A DNA stretch of 64,000 bases from an uncultured Treponema sp. (GCF_934725225.1 NZ_CAKVAM010000004.1:262208-326207), one strand, 5' to 3'. Positions 8,347 through 18,083 are shown, counted from the first letter of the stretch. Notes: generated from the letters alone by a model not told the origin. Numbers and translations: made by a program.

Positions 8347-9192
8347 CTACAGATGTTTTGGTTTTCCTGTGAGTAAAATTCTTAAGTTCAGTTTTATGTA
8401 GCAGCAGATTTCGCGGCAGTAGCTGTTCAGGACAAAAAGCGGCGGAGTTTTTGACGCGACTCCGTACACATCTGAAAATCCCATTCTGGAAGCAAGCCGT
8501 TCAGCACGCGCAATGTGAAAGTCGCTTGTTACGACCGCAACTGGAGAAGCAAGAACTTCTTCCATGCTGACTCCGTCATGCTCTGCAAAAAGTTCCGCGC
8601 TGAACATAAAATTCTGAATTGTGTCTTTCGCTTTGTTTTCTGCAAGAATCCGATTTTCGTCAATTCCATAAGAAGCAAGCGCAGGCTTTAAAACATCAGA
8701 TTCCGGGCAAGGAGAAAATTTTCCTTTTCCGCCTGTAACGACCGCAAGAGCCGCCGGATGAGATTTTAAATATTCGGAAGCAACACGCACACGGTTCTGC
8801 ACTGAATCAGTAAGCCTGGCATCTTTTGTGATTCCGCCGCCAAGAACAATTACGTAGCGCACATTTTCTTTTCCGTCAGAAAGCCGTGGTGTACAAATAA
8901 AAAACAGATTCAAGCCCGCAATAAAAATTCCTGCGCAAACTAAAGAAATCAAAATTATTTTTATACGTTTTGAAATTTTTCCGCAAATTGTTTTCAAAAG
9001 TTTCCGCCTTTCAAGCACAAAAAGAAGCGCAAAGAAAACTGCAATCCAAAACCAAACCGCAGAAAAACTAAAAATCGTCCCCAAAAAAGTTCCCGGAGAA
9101 ACAATGTTAATCAGAACAAAATAAGCACCGGACAAAACAGCTAAAATTAGAAAAATTAGTGAAAGCATAGTGGAAACAAGTTTATCACGCAT
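8347..9192 (-). CDS. YdcF/ElyC-like DUF218 protein
   Basis: About 281 residues. Two or three N-terminal membrane helices (about residues 1-95) are followed by a DUF218 domain starting RYVIVLGGGI, with VVTGGKG and the AKDTIQNFMFSAEL segment. This is the domain order of E. coli ElyC/YdcF, linked to envelope and peptidoglycan precursor biology. The ATG at 9192 is chosen; longer forms would begin inside the neighbouring epimerase gene. It probably follows the epimerase in one transcript. Confidence 0.85.
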   Translation of the reverse strand: MRDKLVSTMLSLIFLILAVLSGAYFVLINIVSPGTFLGTIFSFSAVWFWIAVFFALLFVLERRKLLKTICGKISKRIKIILISLVCAGIFIAGLNLFFICTPRLSDGKENVRYVIVLGGGITKDARLTDSVQNRVRVASEYLKSHPAALAVVTGGKGKFSPCPESDVLKPALASYGIDENRILAENKAKDTIQNFMFSAELFAEHDGVSMEEVLASPVAVVTSDFHIARAERLASRMGFSDVYGVASKTPPLFVLNSYCREICCYIKLNLRILLTGKPKHL

Positions 9193-9214
9193 AAGAAAAA
9201 AAATCACATTTTCT

Positions 9215-10096
9215 TTAGTCAACCGTTATGCTTTGGTCGGCGGTGAAAGTTTTTCGCGGTTCAAGAATTTCAAGTCCGGGCTTATGTTCCCACTGATGGT
9301 CTGTGTTGTCGGCATCGGGAAGTCCGAACCAAGGTTCTATGCAGACAAATTCGGGAGCGCCTGTGTTCTGCCAAATCATCACATACGGATAATTTTTTGT
9401 GTTCACACGAATAAGTTCGCCAGTCCGAATATTTCTAAGTCCAGCCCAGTCTGATTTTATGTCCGTAAAAAGATGTCCGTTTCCAAAACCAGATTCAGTA
9501 ACAGGAATTATTCCCGGATTTTTTTCAGCATAAAGTTTTTTAACCGGGCACTCGCCTTTTGAAGTGGAAGCAAGAAAGCCGTTGTCATAGCAGGCAATCT
9601 GCACAAGAGGCTCTTTCTTTTCAAACTCAATTTGAAAGTCGTTCACATTGCCAATCGCAAATGCGCTGTGGCTTCCGAGACTGAATTTAAACGGAACTGA
9701 ATCTGTGTTTGTAACGGTTGACCTAAAAACGACGCCGTCATTTTTCAGTTTGTATTCAACGCGAAGAATAAATTTGTACGGAAAAAATTTCAGCGTGTAT
9801 TCATTTTCGGAAAGTTCAAAAACCGCGGAATCTTCTGTGCGCGAAATCAGCTTGTGCTCAAGGTCTCTTGCAAATCCGTTGCTTTTTAGCGGAAACGATT
9901 TTCCATCGATGAGAACAAAAGCATTTTTTATCTTTCCGCAGTGAGGAAAAAGAACCGGCGCATGAAATTTCCAAACGGACGAATCTCCGCGCCAAATAAT
10001 ATCATGCCCATTTTCACGGCGGACAAACCTGTTGATTTCAGCTCCGTGAGTATTCACATCAAGCTCAAAATTTTCATTTTTCAATGTTACAATCAT
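9215..10096 (-). CDS. Aldose 1-epimerase family protein
   Basis: A 293-residue member of the galactose-mutarotase-like superfamily. Evidence is the N-terminal HGAEINRFVRRE, APVLFPHCGKI, the SLGSHSAFA segment carrying the catalytic-type His, and ICIEPWFG-like CIEPWFGLPDAD near the C-terminus. It belongs to the LacX/YeaD-like subgroup that interconverts sugar anomers, often on phosphorylated or unidentified sugars. It lies 20 bp after the ABC permease gene on the same strand, which hints at handling of the ribose part of imported nucleosides. That link is inference. Confidence 0.85.
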   Translation of the reverse strand: MIVTLKNENFELDVNTHGAEINRFVRRENGHDIIWRGDSSVWKFHAPVLFPHCGKIKNAFVLIDGKSFPLKSNGFARDLEHKLISRTEDSAVFELSENEYTLKFFPYKFILRVEYKLKNDGVVFRSTVTNTDSVPFKFSLGSHSAFAIGNVNDFQIEFEKKEPLVQIACYDNGFLASTSKGECPVKKLYAEKNPGIIPVTESGFGNGHLFTDIKSDWAGLRNIRTGELIRVNTKNYPYVMIWQNTGAPEFVCIEPWFGLPDADNTDHQWEHKPGLEILEPRKTFTADQSITVD

Positions 10097-10116
10097 ACTA
10101 ACTCTCCGTTATATTT

Positions 10117-11049
10117 CTAATACGGAATTCCGTTTGCGGCGGGGGCGGCCATTTTCTTTGACGAGAAGACGAGCGCGACAAGTGTCACCGCATAAGGGAA
10201 CACTTTGAAGATTACTGTCGGAATCACTGAAAGGGCTGGAATAACCTGTGAGACGTTCGCAAGCGTCGTGAAGAATCCGAAGAAGAAAGTCGCGCCCAAA
10301 ATTCCAAGCGGCTTCCACTGTCCGAAAATCAGCGCGGCAATCGAAAGGAATCCGAGTCCCGCGACGCTTCCGTTGAATTCGCCGGAATAGGTTACAAGCA
10401 TGACAGCTCCGCCAAGACCGGACAAGGCGCCGCTCACAATAACCGCGACATAGCGCATAAAATGCACGTTCACTCCTGCGCTCGCGACGGCGGAAGGATG
10501 CTCACCGCAGGCACGGAGGCGCAGACCGAATGAGGTTTTGTAAAGCAGCCAGAACGAGAATCCCCAGATTCCAAGGACGAGCCAGGTTGACCAGTATACG
10601 CGCGAGAAAATCAGTTTTCCAAGAAGCGGAATTTTTGAAAGCCCTGCATAGTCCATCGGAATTATTCCCATCATAATCGGAATGTTTCCGCTGCCCGTAA
10701 CCTGACGCGCGATATAAATCGTGATTGCGGCGGCAAGCATATTGATTGCTGTTCCTGAAATAACCTGATCCGCCTTGAGCGTTATTGATGCGAACGCATG
10801 AAGAAGCGCAAAAATGATTCCGAACAAAGCACCTGCGGCAAGTCCGATTATTATGACCTGCGTATGTCCCGCGGAATTCTCAAGCAGCCTGATTGCAAAC
10901 GCGCTTCCAAAATACCCAGAAAGCATAAGTCCCTCAAGTCCGAGGTTTGTAACGCCGGAACGTTCGCTGTAAAATCCGCCCAAAGAAGTTATGAGCATCG
11001 GCATCGTGTATGCAATTACATAAGGAAAAACCTGATAAAGCAAATTCAT
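10117..11049 (-). CDS. BMP-type ABC transporter permease, second subunit (NupQ-like)
   Basis: A 310-residue permease with about eight to ten hydrophobic segments. It carries the ERSGVTNLGLEGLMLSG motif typical of the BPD_transp_2 family that works with BMP binding proteins, and the loop LRACGEHPSAVASAGVNV that contacts the ATPase. It overlaps the preceding permease gene by 4 bp, so the two are translationally coupled. With the ATPase and the binding protein it makes a complete importer, probably for purine nucleosides. Confidence 0.9.
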   Translation of the reverse strand: MNLLYQVFPYVIAYTMPMLITSLGGFYSERSGVTNLGLEGLMLSGYFGSAFAIRLLENSAGHTQVIIIGLAAGALFGIIFALLHAFASITLKADQVISGTAINMLAAAITIYIARQVTGSGNIPIMMGIIPMDYAGLSKIPLLGKLIFSRVYWSTWLVLGIWGFSFWLLYKTSFGLRLRACGEHPSAVASAGVNVHFMRYVAVIVSGALSGLGGAVMLVTYSGEFNGSVAGLGFLSIAALIFGQWKPLGILGATFFFGFFTTLANVSQVIPALSVIPTVIFKVFPYAVTLVALVFSSKKMAAPAANGIPY

Positions 11050-12185
11050 TTTTCATCTCCCGATTGATTTGAATTTTCAGAAAGTTTCGCAAGTTTCTTT
11101 TCATGAAGTTTATGGAAAAGCCCGTTCCACAATTTCTCAAAAAGGACGCTCGTCGCAGTAAAGTAGATTATTACAGAAATAATCGTGTCCGCGATTTCAG
11201 GCGGAACATCGGTGAGCGCGTTCATGAATCCTTTTCCAGACTGAAGGATTCCAAAGAAAAGAGATGCGAACAGAACGCCCACCGGTGTTGAAGCTCCGAG
11301 CAGGGAAACCGCGATTCCGTCAAATCCCTGGGCAGGCATCACGCCAATCTGCATATTCAGCGAGTAACCGGCATAATACGAAAGACCGGCCAGCCCCGAA
11401 AGTCCTCCGGAAATCACCATCGAAAGCACGATGCTCCGGTTCACGTTGATTCCGGCATATTCCGCGCAGAATTTGTTCGCGCCCACAGCCTTAAGCTCAT
11501 ACCCTACTATGGTTCGGTTTAGACACCAGCGCACAAGAAAAATCGAAGCGACGGCAAAAATTATTCCCAAGTTGATGTATTCCGAGCCTGAAAAGACCGC
11601 CGAGAGCCATGGGCTTCTGAGCGACTGCGTAACGGCAATAGAAGAACTTTCAGTTTCAAGCGAAGGACCTTTTAAATATGCCGGAATAAAATAGTAAATG
11701 CTCCAGTACGCGGTCCAGTTCAGCATGATTGAAGAAACTACTTCGTGCACATTGAACTTCGCCTTGAGGAAACCGACAAGCGCGCCCCACAAGGCACCTC
11801 CTGCAACTGCGGAAACCACAAGCACAACAAGATAAAGCGGACGCGGAAGAAAAACAAAATGTCCGACAATCGTAGCAAAGAGTCCGCCAGCCAGCATCTG
11901 CCCGGAAGCTCCGATATTGAAAAGCCCCGTCTTGTATGCGAACGCAAACGAAAGTCCCGTGAACATAAGCGGAGTGGCAGTCGCAAAAGTGTTTCCGATT
12001 CTCTCGCGGTTCATCAGCGCGCCCTTGAAAATATAGGCGTAAGCCTCAAACGGATTTTCCCCGATAAAAAGCATAAGAAGTCCGCCTGCAACAAGACCAA
12101 GCACAATCGCGCTCAGGGCAATCATGAACGGCCCGCTCTTTTTCTCTTCTGTTTTTTTTGCAGAAAATATTTTTTTAATCATCAT
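11046..12185 (-). CDS. BMP-type ABC transporter permease, first subunit (NupP-like)
   Basis: A 379-residue permease. It has the FNIGASGQMLAGG motif that pairs with the ERSGVTNLGLEG motif of the partner, and the coupling loop LKAVGANKFCAEYAGINV. Its start overlaps the ATPase stop and its end overlaps the next permease start, both by 4 bp, as in the nupOPQ arrangement of B. subtilis. It forms the other half of the heterodimeric channel. Confidence 0.9.
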   Translation of the reverse strand: MMIKKIFSAKKTEEKKSGPFMIALSAIVLGLVAGGLLMLFIGENPFEAYAYIFKGALMNRERIGNTFATATPLMFTGLSFAFAYKTGLFNIGASGQMLAGGLFATIVGHFVFLPRPLYLVVLVVSAVAGGALWGALVGFLKAKFNVHEVVSSIMLNWTAYWSIYYFIPAYLKGPSLETESSSIAVTQSLRSPWLSAVFSGSEYINLGIIFAVASIFLVRWCLNRTIVGYELKAVGANKFCAEYAGINVNRSIVLSMVISGGLSGLAGLSYYAGYSLNMQIGVMPAQGFDGIAVSLLGASTPVGVLFASLFFGILQSGKGFMNALTDVPPEIADTIISVIIYFTATSVLFEKLWNGLFHKLHEKKLAKLSENSNQSGDEK

Positions 12186-13702
12186 TTGTTTTTCCTCACG
12201 CCTGCCATCATAAGTCCCACAGAATGCTCATCGGTCGAAGATGTATCCACAATGTCCATCAGTTCTCCGCCTGAAATGACGACGATTCTGTCCGAAAGGT
12301 TGAAAATCTCGTCAAGCTCAAGAGAGACAAGAAGCACAGCTTTTCCTTTATCTCGGTGCGCCACAATCTGTTTGTGGATATATTCAATCGCGCCCACATC
12401 AAGACCGCGTGTAGGCTGAACGGCGATTAGAAGCTTCGGATTCATGGAAATCTCGCGGCCGACAATCATCTTCTGCTGGTTTCCGCCTGAAAGCTTGCCC
12501 GCAGGAGAATTTATTCCCTCGCCTGACCGGACGTCGAATTTCTGAACGACATCCGCCGAATATGAGTTGATTTCCGGAAAATTCAGGATTCCGTTTCTGC
12601 TGAAAGGTTTCTTGTAATACGACTTTACCACCATGTTCCCGGCAATCCGCTCAGAAGCGATAAGTCCGCGCTTGATTCTGTCCTCAGGAATATGGCCAAG
12701 CCCAAGCTCATTTCTTTTGCGCACAGTCAGATTAGTCGCATCCGTTCCGTCAATAATGACAGAGCCGCTTTCCGCAGGAACAAGTCCGCAGATTGCCTCG
12801 ACAAGCTCAGTCTGTCCGTTTCCGTCAACGCCCGCAAGTCCGACAATCTCGCCGGCATGAACTGTAAGGGAAAAATTCTTAACGCCCGGAACTTTCTTTG
12901 TATTCATCACGCAAAGATTCTTCACCTCAAGAACAGGACGACCGATTTTTGGAGCGCACTTTTCAACCTTGAAATTCACAGGACGTCCGACCATTTTCGC
13001 GGCCATAAGAGCGGCATCAGTTGAAGCGACATCCACAACGTCAATCAGTTTTCCGCGGCGGATAATCGTGCAGCGGTCAGCGACTGCCTTTATCTCGTTC
13101 AGCTTGTGCGTGATTATTATGACGGACTTTCCTTCCTTCACAAGATTCCTGATAATCCGCATGAGGTCGTCGATTTCCTGCGGAGTCAGAACAGCTGTCG
13201 GCTCATCAAAAATCAGGATGTCGGCGTCGCAGTAAAGCATTTTCAGAATCTCGACACGCTGCTGCATTCCAACGGAAATGTCCTCAACCTTCATGTCGGG
13301 ATCAATGTTCAGTCCGTACTTCTCGCTCAGCGATTTGATTTTTGCGGAAGCCTCTTTTCTGTGCAGAATGAATCCGCCTTCCTTTCCGAGAATGATGTTC
13401 TCTGTAACCGTAAAATTGCTTACAAGCTGAAAGTGCTGGTGGACCATTCCGATTCCAAGCCGGGCCGCGTCATTCGGATTCTTTATGGAAACTTCCTTTC
13501 CGCGGATTTTTATCGTTCCCCTGTCCGCATGATAAAGCCCGAACAGAATGCTCATCAGCGTGGATTTTCCGGCTCCGTTCTCGCCCAGAATCGCATGGAC
13601 CTCTCCGTCCCGCACTTGAAGCGTAATATCGTCATTCGCAACAATACCCGGAAACTCCTTCCTGATATTGAGCATCTCAATCACGTAATTGTCTGCGCCC
13701 AT
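12182..13702 (-). CDS. BMP-type ABC transporter ATP-binding protein (NupO-like, two ABC domains)
   Basis: A 506-residue protein with two fused ABC domains, the usual size for sugar/nucleoside importers. The first has a full Walker A (GENGAGKST) and signature (ISVGMQQRVEILK). The second has a degenerate Walker A (GVDGNGQTE) but a good signature (KLSGGNQQKMIVGRE). This asymmetry is normal in the family. The gene leads the ATPase-permease-permease operon. A minus-strand TATAAT lies just upstream (near 13722). Confidence 0.93.
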   Translation of the reverse strand: MGADNYVIEMLNIRKEFPGIVANDDITLQVRDGEVHAILGENGAGKSTLMSILFGLYHADRGTIKIRGKEVSIKNPNDAARLGIGMVHQHFQLVSNFTVTENIILGKEGGFILHRKEASAKIKSLSEKYGLNIDPDMKVEDISVGMQQRVEILKMLYCDADILIFDEPTAVLTPQEIDDLMRIIRNLVKEGKSVIIITHKLNEIKAVADRCTIIRRGKLIDVVDVASTDAALMAAKMVGRPVNFKVEKCAPKIGRPVLEVKNLCVMNTKKVPGVKNFSLTVHAGEIVGLAGVDGNGQTELVEAICGLVPAESGSVIIDGTDATNLTVRKRNELGLGHIPEDRIKRGLIASERIAGNMVVKSYYKKPFSRNGILNFPEINSYSADVVQKFDVRSGEGINSPAGKLSGGNQQKMIVGREISMNPKLLIAVQPTRGLDVGAIEYIHKQIVAHRDKGKAVLLVSLELDEIFNLSDRIVVISGGELMDIVDTSSTDEHSVGLMMAGVRKNK

Positions 13703-13782
13703 TTTTACTCCAATTTCAACATGAAATTATATCACAGCAAACGGATTCCGTGTAAAAAAAATAAGCCCCAGACTCACACCCA

Positions 13783-13848
13783 TGTCATACTCCGGCTTGA
13801 CCGGAGCACCTTGAGCAACAGATTTCCGGGTCAAGCCCGAAAATGACA
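13783..13848. repeat. Dispersed TGTCAT...ATGACA palindromic repeat, copy 3
   Basis: 66 bp bounded by TGTCAT and ATGACA, with the inner palindromes ctccggcttgaccggag and cgggtcaagcccg. It sits between the binding-protein gene and the ATPase gene, so it may reduce read-through or affect mRNA ends. Confidence 0.65.
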
Positions 13849-13917
13849 AAAAAGATACTTTTGGGACAGCCCCATGACAATTATCAAATATGAAACAGCA
13901 AATCTCAATAAAAAAAT

Positions 13918-13945
13918 AAGCCTCCGGTTTTTACGCCGAAGGCTA
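13918..13945 (-). terminator. Intrinsic terminator after the BMP gene
   Basis: Read on the minus strand, AGCCTTCGG and CCGGAGGCT form a stem around a short loop, followed by TATTTTTTTA. It lies 23 bp past the stop of the binding-protein gene. It would let the binding protein be made in excess over the ATPase and permeases. Confidence 0.8.
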
Positions 13946-13967
13946 ATTTCAAGATGAAATTCTGATT

Positions 13968-15047
13968 TTATTTTATGAGTCCGTCACCTGAAGCCGCGAC
14001 TTTGATTTCGCCTGATTTTATGAGGGCAAGAACCTCGTCGGCCTTTTTCTGCGCGTCCGCAGAAAGGTTAGGATTCTTAACAGGAATTCCGATTCCGTCG
14101 TTCGCCGCAGAAAGCTCAAGCTCCTGTCCGCCTGGGAATTTTCCTGCAAGCTGGGCCTCAATCATATCGTAGGACGCGCGGTCAAGGAATTTCTGTGCGG
14201 AAGTGAGAACCGCGCTTTTTCCCTTGGCGTAGATTCCATCATTGTACTGGTCAACGTCAACTCCGACCATCCACACATCCTTTCCTGTCGAGCGGCGTGT
14301 CTTTGCCTCGTTGATGACTCCGACTCCTACACCGCCTGCAGCCGCGAACACAACCTTAACGCCCTTGTCGTACATTGAGGCCGCAAGCTGCTGTCCTGCG
14401 GCAACGTCAGAGAATGTTCCCTGATAGACGACGTTCTCCGCATCAATTGAAATCTTTGTTCCGTAGTTGGCGTTCGCATAGGCGATTCCCTGCTGCCATC
14501 CCCAGTTGAATTTCTGAACCGCAGGAATTTCCATTCCGCCAATAAATCCAAATTTTCCTTCCTTAATCTGAACCGCAGCTGCAACTCCTGCGACAAATCC
14601 TGACTCCTGCTCAAGCCAAGAGACGGCGACAGTGTTCTTCGCAGTCTCGAAAGTGCTGTAGTCCGCCGTGTGAGGCTTTCCGTCAAGAATGACAAAAAGA
14701 ACGTTCGGATATTTTTTCTGAGCAGCATAAACGGCCGTCTCGAATTTGAATCCCGGACAGATAATCATCTGATAGCCGGCATCCGCAAGGTTTCCGATTT
14801 CCTTGAGATAATCCGCCTCTGTTGTTCCGGCAGGCTTGAGGTACTTTGTCTTTATTCCCATGTCCTTCTGGGCGCGCAAAATTCCTTCCCAAGTTCCCTG
14901 ATTGAAAGACTTGTCGTCGATTGTTCCTGAGTCCGTAACCATTCCGACCCTGAGATTCGACTTCTTGGAATCCTTCTTTTTTCCGGCGGCAAACGCTGAT
15001 GTGGCGATAAGCAGAACACTGACCGCAACTGTAAGAATCTTTTTCAT
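13968..15047 (-). CDS. BMP-family substrate-binding protein (PnrA/TmpC-like)
   Basis: About 359 residues from the ATG at 15047, chosen for the GGAGGA site four bases upstream. Residues 1-21 are a signal peptide ending in SAFA. No lipobox cysteine follows, which is unusual because spirochaete BMP proteins are mostly lipoproteins. The mature part has RVGMVTDSGTIDDKSFNQG and LDGKPHTAD and an internal FVAGVAAAV segment typical of BMP proteins. Relatives bind purine nucleosides (T. pallidum PnrA) or riboflavin (RfuA). The three ABC genes lie directly downstream. Ligand: probably a purine nucleoside. Confidence 0.9.
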   Translation of the reverse strand: MKKILTVAVSVLLIATSAFAAGKKKDSKKSNLRVGMVTDSGTIDDKSFNQGTWEGILRAQKDMGIKTKYLKPAGTTEADYLKEIGNLADAGYQMIICPGFKFETAVYAAQKKYPNVLFVILDGKPHTADYSTFETAKNTVAVSWLEQESGFVAGVAAAVQIKEGKFGFIGGMEIPAVQKFNWGWQQGIAYANANYGTKISIDAENVVYQGTFSDVAAGQQLAASMYDKGVKVVFAAAGGVGVGVINEAKTRRSTGKDVWMVGVDVDQYNDGIYAKGKSAVLTSAQKFLDRASYDMIEAQLAGKFPGGQELELSAANDGIGIPVKNPNLSADAQKKADEVLALIKSGEIKVAASGDGLIK

Positions 15048-15090
15048 TTTTCCTCCATAAAAAAACTGCACTGCAAGTTTCTTGGTAAAT

Positions 15091-15117
15091 AGTATAATTC
15101 ACAAAGGTTCATGTCAA
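15091..15117 (-). promoter_or_regulatory. Promoter of the BMP gene
   Basis: On the minus strand TTGACA (15112-15117) is followed after 15 bp by TATACT (15091-15096), about 45 bp before the start codon. Spacing is short but both hexamers are good. Confidence 0.6.
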
Positions 15118-15182
15118 GAAAAAACAGCGGACAGGATTTTGCTAAAGCGCATTTTCAGCTGGAAATGGCAAACGAAAAAAAA

Positions 15183-16592
15183 CTATAAAGTTGCAAATTT
15201 CCAAGGAATTCTTTCCTCCTCATTTTTCATAAACGAACAGAATTCTTGCAAATTTTCTGCCTTCTCCGGAATTTTCATGCCGATTACATCAAGAGTTCCG
15301 CCGTAGCCCGCAAGATTGTAACGTCGGTTTTCAAAATCCGTGCTGTCGTCCGGGAAAATAAATCCGCCGCGGGAAATTTTCATCGTGTGCATATAGGAAA
15401 TGACCTGATACAAATCCTCGCGGCAGACATTTTTTTGAAGCGGCTTATATTTTGCGTCCAGAATGTACTCGCCTTTTTTGTAAAAATCCGGGTAGATTCT
15501 GCGGTAGTCTTTATCAAAAGCCAGCTCGTCATCATTCTTGAACATTCTAAGTCCGCCTTTGTGATTCTTGTTTTCCGGGTGAATGAATCCAATCGGGTGC
15601 AGAATTGTGTTCAGATATTCTTCCCAAAGCCAGGCGCCATCAAACAAAAGTCCGCAGACTGATTTTTCGCCTGAATGATAATTTATTTTTGAATGGTTCA
15701 GAATCGCAAGGCAAAGTTTTTGGAGCGGCTTCCATTTTGTGAAGAACGGATGATTTGTTCCTCGTAGATTTTCGGAAATGATTTTCTGCCGTGCATGGAA
15801 ACTGTAGTTCTGAGTAAGCTCGATAATTTGGCTGACTGCGGATTTCGTTTCGGAATCACAGTTCAAGACTGATTTTCCGAACAGTTTTGCCTTGATGAAT
15901 TCAATCGTGTGGCGCACAAGCTCGGTAAGCGGATTATCAAAAACCTGCGTGCGTTCCTTGTATGCGATTTTTCCGCAAAACGGAATATTCTGCCTGATGT
16001 GCCGAGTAAGATTCAGCGCGCCTTTTACGTTCGCGTCGTTCCGCTCAAAAGTTCTGTAGGTCTTGAAAATTCCTTGCCGAAATGCATTTTTTAGGACAAG
16101 CGGAAAAGTAAAAATCAGGAGGTCAAAAACGCTGCCGCCCGAAGCGTTGTAATTCAGGCTGAAAAGATTTTCGCCAAAAACTTTTCCAAGCATATAGTGA
16201 AGGAAAAAGTCGTTTTTTGACTTGGAAAAACGAGAGGCAATTTCAAGCTGAACCGCGCCGTTTTCTGCACCACCGCCAGAACCGACACCGACAAAGCCCA
16301 TCAAGTTCCCGGTTTTGATTTTTGCTTCGGAAAGATTTTCAGCACAACCGCACATCTCAAAAATCGGAAGCTCGCCGATTCTGCCGTAAGATTTGTCAAT
16401 TTCATACGGAAAGACAAGAAGATTCTGATTTTTCACCGCCAACTCTTTGACAGGAACATTCGCAATACGAGAAAGAGAAGAATAATGAGCGACGGAAAAA
16501 GGTTCTGCGTCGCCAGTTCTGGAAGAAACGCCTTGTATAATTGCAGAGACTTTTTTGGAACAGTTGTTGTCTGTGGTTTTAAGGTGGAGCAT
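15183..16592 (-). CDS. mcrC: McrC-like nuclease subunit
   Basis: About 469 residues, the last gene of a four-gene restriction operon. The C-terminal half carries the PD-(D/E)XK core YPDFYKKGEYILDAKYKPL, with the Asp and the DAK triad typical of McrC. The N-terminal part contains the LPIFEMC-type and NYNASGG region seen in McrC relatives. The ATG at 16592 lies 1 bp after the upstream methylase stop. McrC is the cutting partner of the McrB motor; alone it has little activity. Here two more genes, a nuclease and a methylase, separate it from mcrB, which is unusual. Confidence 0.85.
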   Translation of the reverse strand: MLHLKTTDNNCSKKVSAIIQGVSSRTGDAEPFSVAHYSSLSRIANVPVKELAVKNQNLLVFPYEIDKSYGRIGELPIFEMCGCAENLSEAKIKTGNLMGFVGVGSGGGAENGAVQLEIASRFSKSKNDFFLHYMLGKVFGENLFSLNYNASGGSVFDLLIFTFPLVLKNAFRQGIFKTYRTFERNDANVKGALNLTRHIRQNIPFCGKIAYKERTQVFDNPLTELVRHTIEFIKAKLFGKSVLNCDSETKSAVSQIIELTQNYSFHARQKIISENLRGTNHPFFTKWKPLQKLCLAILNHSKINYHSGEKSVCGLLFDGAWLWEEYLNTILHPIGFIHPENKNHKGGLRMFKNDDELAFDKDYRRIYPDFYKKGEYILDAKYKPLQKNVCREDLYQVISYMHTMKISRGGFIFPDDSTDFENRRYNLAGYGGTLDVIGMKIPEKAENLQEFCSFMKNEEERIPWKFATL

Positions 16593-16593
16593 T

Positions 16594-18081
16594 TTACACA
16601 ACTTTCAATTCTGACTCAGTAAATAACGAAGGAGCAATACAGATTTTAAATAAAGAAGAAAAATCATCGGTTTTATTTTTTAATTGGGCGACTTTCTCCA
16701 AATCTATCGAGTTCAAGATTTCTGTTGTTACAGGACGTTTTGAATCAAAAGAAATACGCGCAGTTAAGTATTCTTTCACGATATCTGATTTCAGGAGTGT
16801 AAAAACAAATTTTGCAGATTCTATATCATCAAATGAAATATAATTACATGTATCATCGAGCATAACAGACTTACCATTATTAGGTTCAATCAAAACAAAA
16901 TTCAGATTTTTGTAAAGCCCAGAAATTGCAATTTTATAAGGCTTAAATGTATAATCACCAACAGAAAAAATAGCGAATCGTGGTTTGTTTTTGTAAATAA
17001 CACTTTTTCGTTTGCAAAAATGCGGTTCATTGTTTTCCAAATAAGACCAAGTTTTTGGAAATTTATTTTTAATATAATCTGTAGATTCTCCTATATATTT
17101 CTGAGTCACTAAAATTTTCCTTTCAATTTCAAAATTATCGTTTGCAATATCAGAACTTTTTAACAACGGAAAGAGAAGCTCATTTTCAACATCTACAATT
17201 TCACCTTTTCCGTTTTTTAATATGCCGTTATCATTTTTCAATTCAAGGATTTTTGCAGAATCATGTTTTATTCCATTATGCCAGGTAAAAATACTCTTTC
17301 CATATACATCAAGACTGTCCTTTTTTGAAACATCTGTAATATAAATTCCATTTATAAATCCGCTTTCAATTATAAATTTATGCTCCTCAATTGAATTAAA
17401 AATTTTAAGAGTTGTTACAGATTTTTTTTCTGTACAATCCAAAAGGAAAAAACATGAATTAACAGCCGCCGAAAAATATTTTTGTGAATCGACAGGATAA
17501 AGCTCTGCATCCTTATATTTAAAATCTTTTTTCCAAAGTCTCTGCATTATTTTTCTTGCCACAGCAGTTTTACACAAAAAAGCAAAAACGCTTTGCTTAT
17601 CAGAAAATTCTGAAATCAATTGCATGATAATACTTTCACAAATATCAAAATTACTTTTGCCAGTAATAGCTTCAATTCCTCGCAGGTTATCGATATTAGA
17701 TTTTTTTGGAAGATTTGCTCCATTGATTGAGGAAAGTTCCGAATTCGTAACCCAAGGAGGATTTCCTACAAAAAGAAGATTTTCATTTTTATCGACAAAA
17801 CTCTTTATAAAATCAATCGAATCAAAAAAATCAACAGTTAAAATATTTGTATTTTGACCTATAAGAGGAGATAAAAAATCAACATATTTTCTTTGAATTT
17901 CTATTCCCAGAATATTCGAGTTTTTGAAATATTTTTCAGCCTCAAGTAAAATAGATCCTTTGCCACAAGTCGGTTCAATTATCGCATCGGGGATAAAATC
18001 TTTATTTCTGAGAATTTCTATGAGAAGTTGAGCTAACTCTTTTGGAGTCTGAAAATCACCAAGTTCTTTTAATTTCTGCAA
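16594..18081 (-). CDS. N6-adenine DNA methyltransferase (gamma-type)
   Basis: A 495-residue methylase. The motif order is X-like FQTP at residues 10-13, the SAM-binding EPTCGKGSIL at 36-45, and the catalytic NPPW at 107-110, which fits the gamma class (TaqI/Eco57I-like). The rest is probably the target-recognition region. The gene starts 2 bp after the small REase gene and ends next to mcrC, so it is part of the same transcript. It likely protects the host sequence cut by the REase. Base composition is more AT-rich than the flanking McrB gene, suggesting insertion into an McrBC operon. Confidence 0.88.
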   Translation of the reverse strand: MQKLKELGDFQTPKELAQLLIEILRNKDFIPDAIIEPTCGKGSILLEAEKYFKNSNILGIEIQRKYVDFLSPLIGQNTNILTVDFFDSIDFIKSFVDKNENLLFVGNPPWVTNSELSSINGANLPKKSNIDNLRGIEAITGKSNFDICESIIMQLISEFSDKQSVFAFLCKTAVARKIMQRLWKKDFKYKDAELYPVDSQKYFSAAVNSCFFLLDCTEKKSVTTLKIFNSIEEHKFIIESGFINGIYITDVSKKDSLDVYGKSIFTWHNGIKHDSAKILELKNDNGILKNGKGEIVDVENELLFPLLKSSDIANDNFEIERKILVTQKYIGESTDYIKNKFPKTWSYLENNEPHFCKRKSVIYKNKPRFAIFSVGDYTFKPYKIAISGLYKNLNFVLIEPNNGKSVMLDDTCNYISFDDIESAKFVFTLLKSDIVKEYLTARISFDSKRPVTTEILNSIDLEKVAQLKNKTDDFSSLFKICIAPSLFTESELKVV

Positions 18082-18083
18082 TT

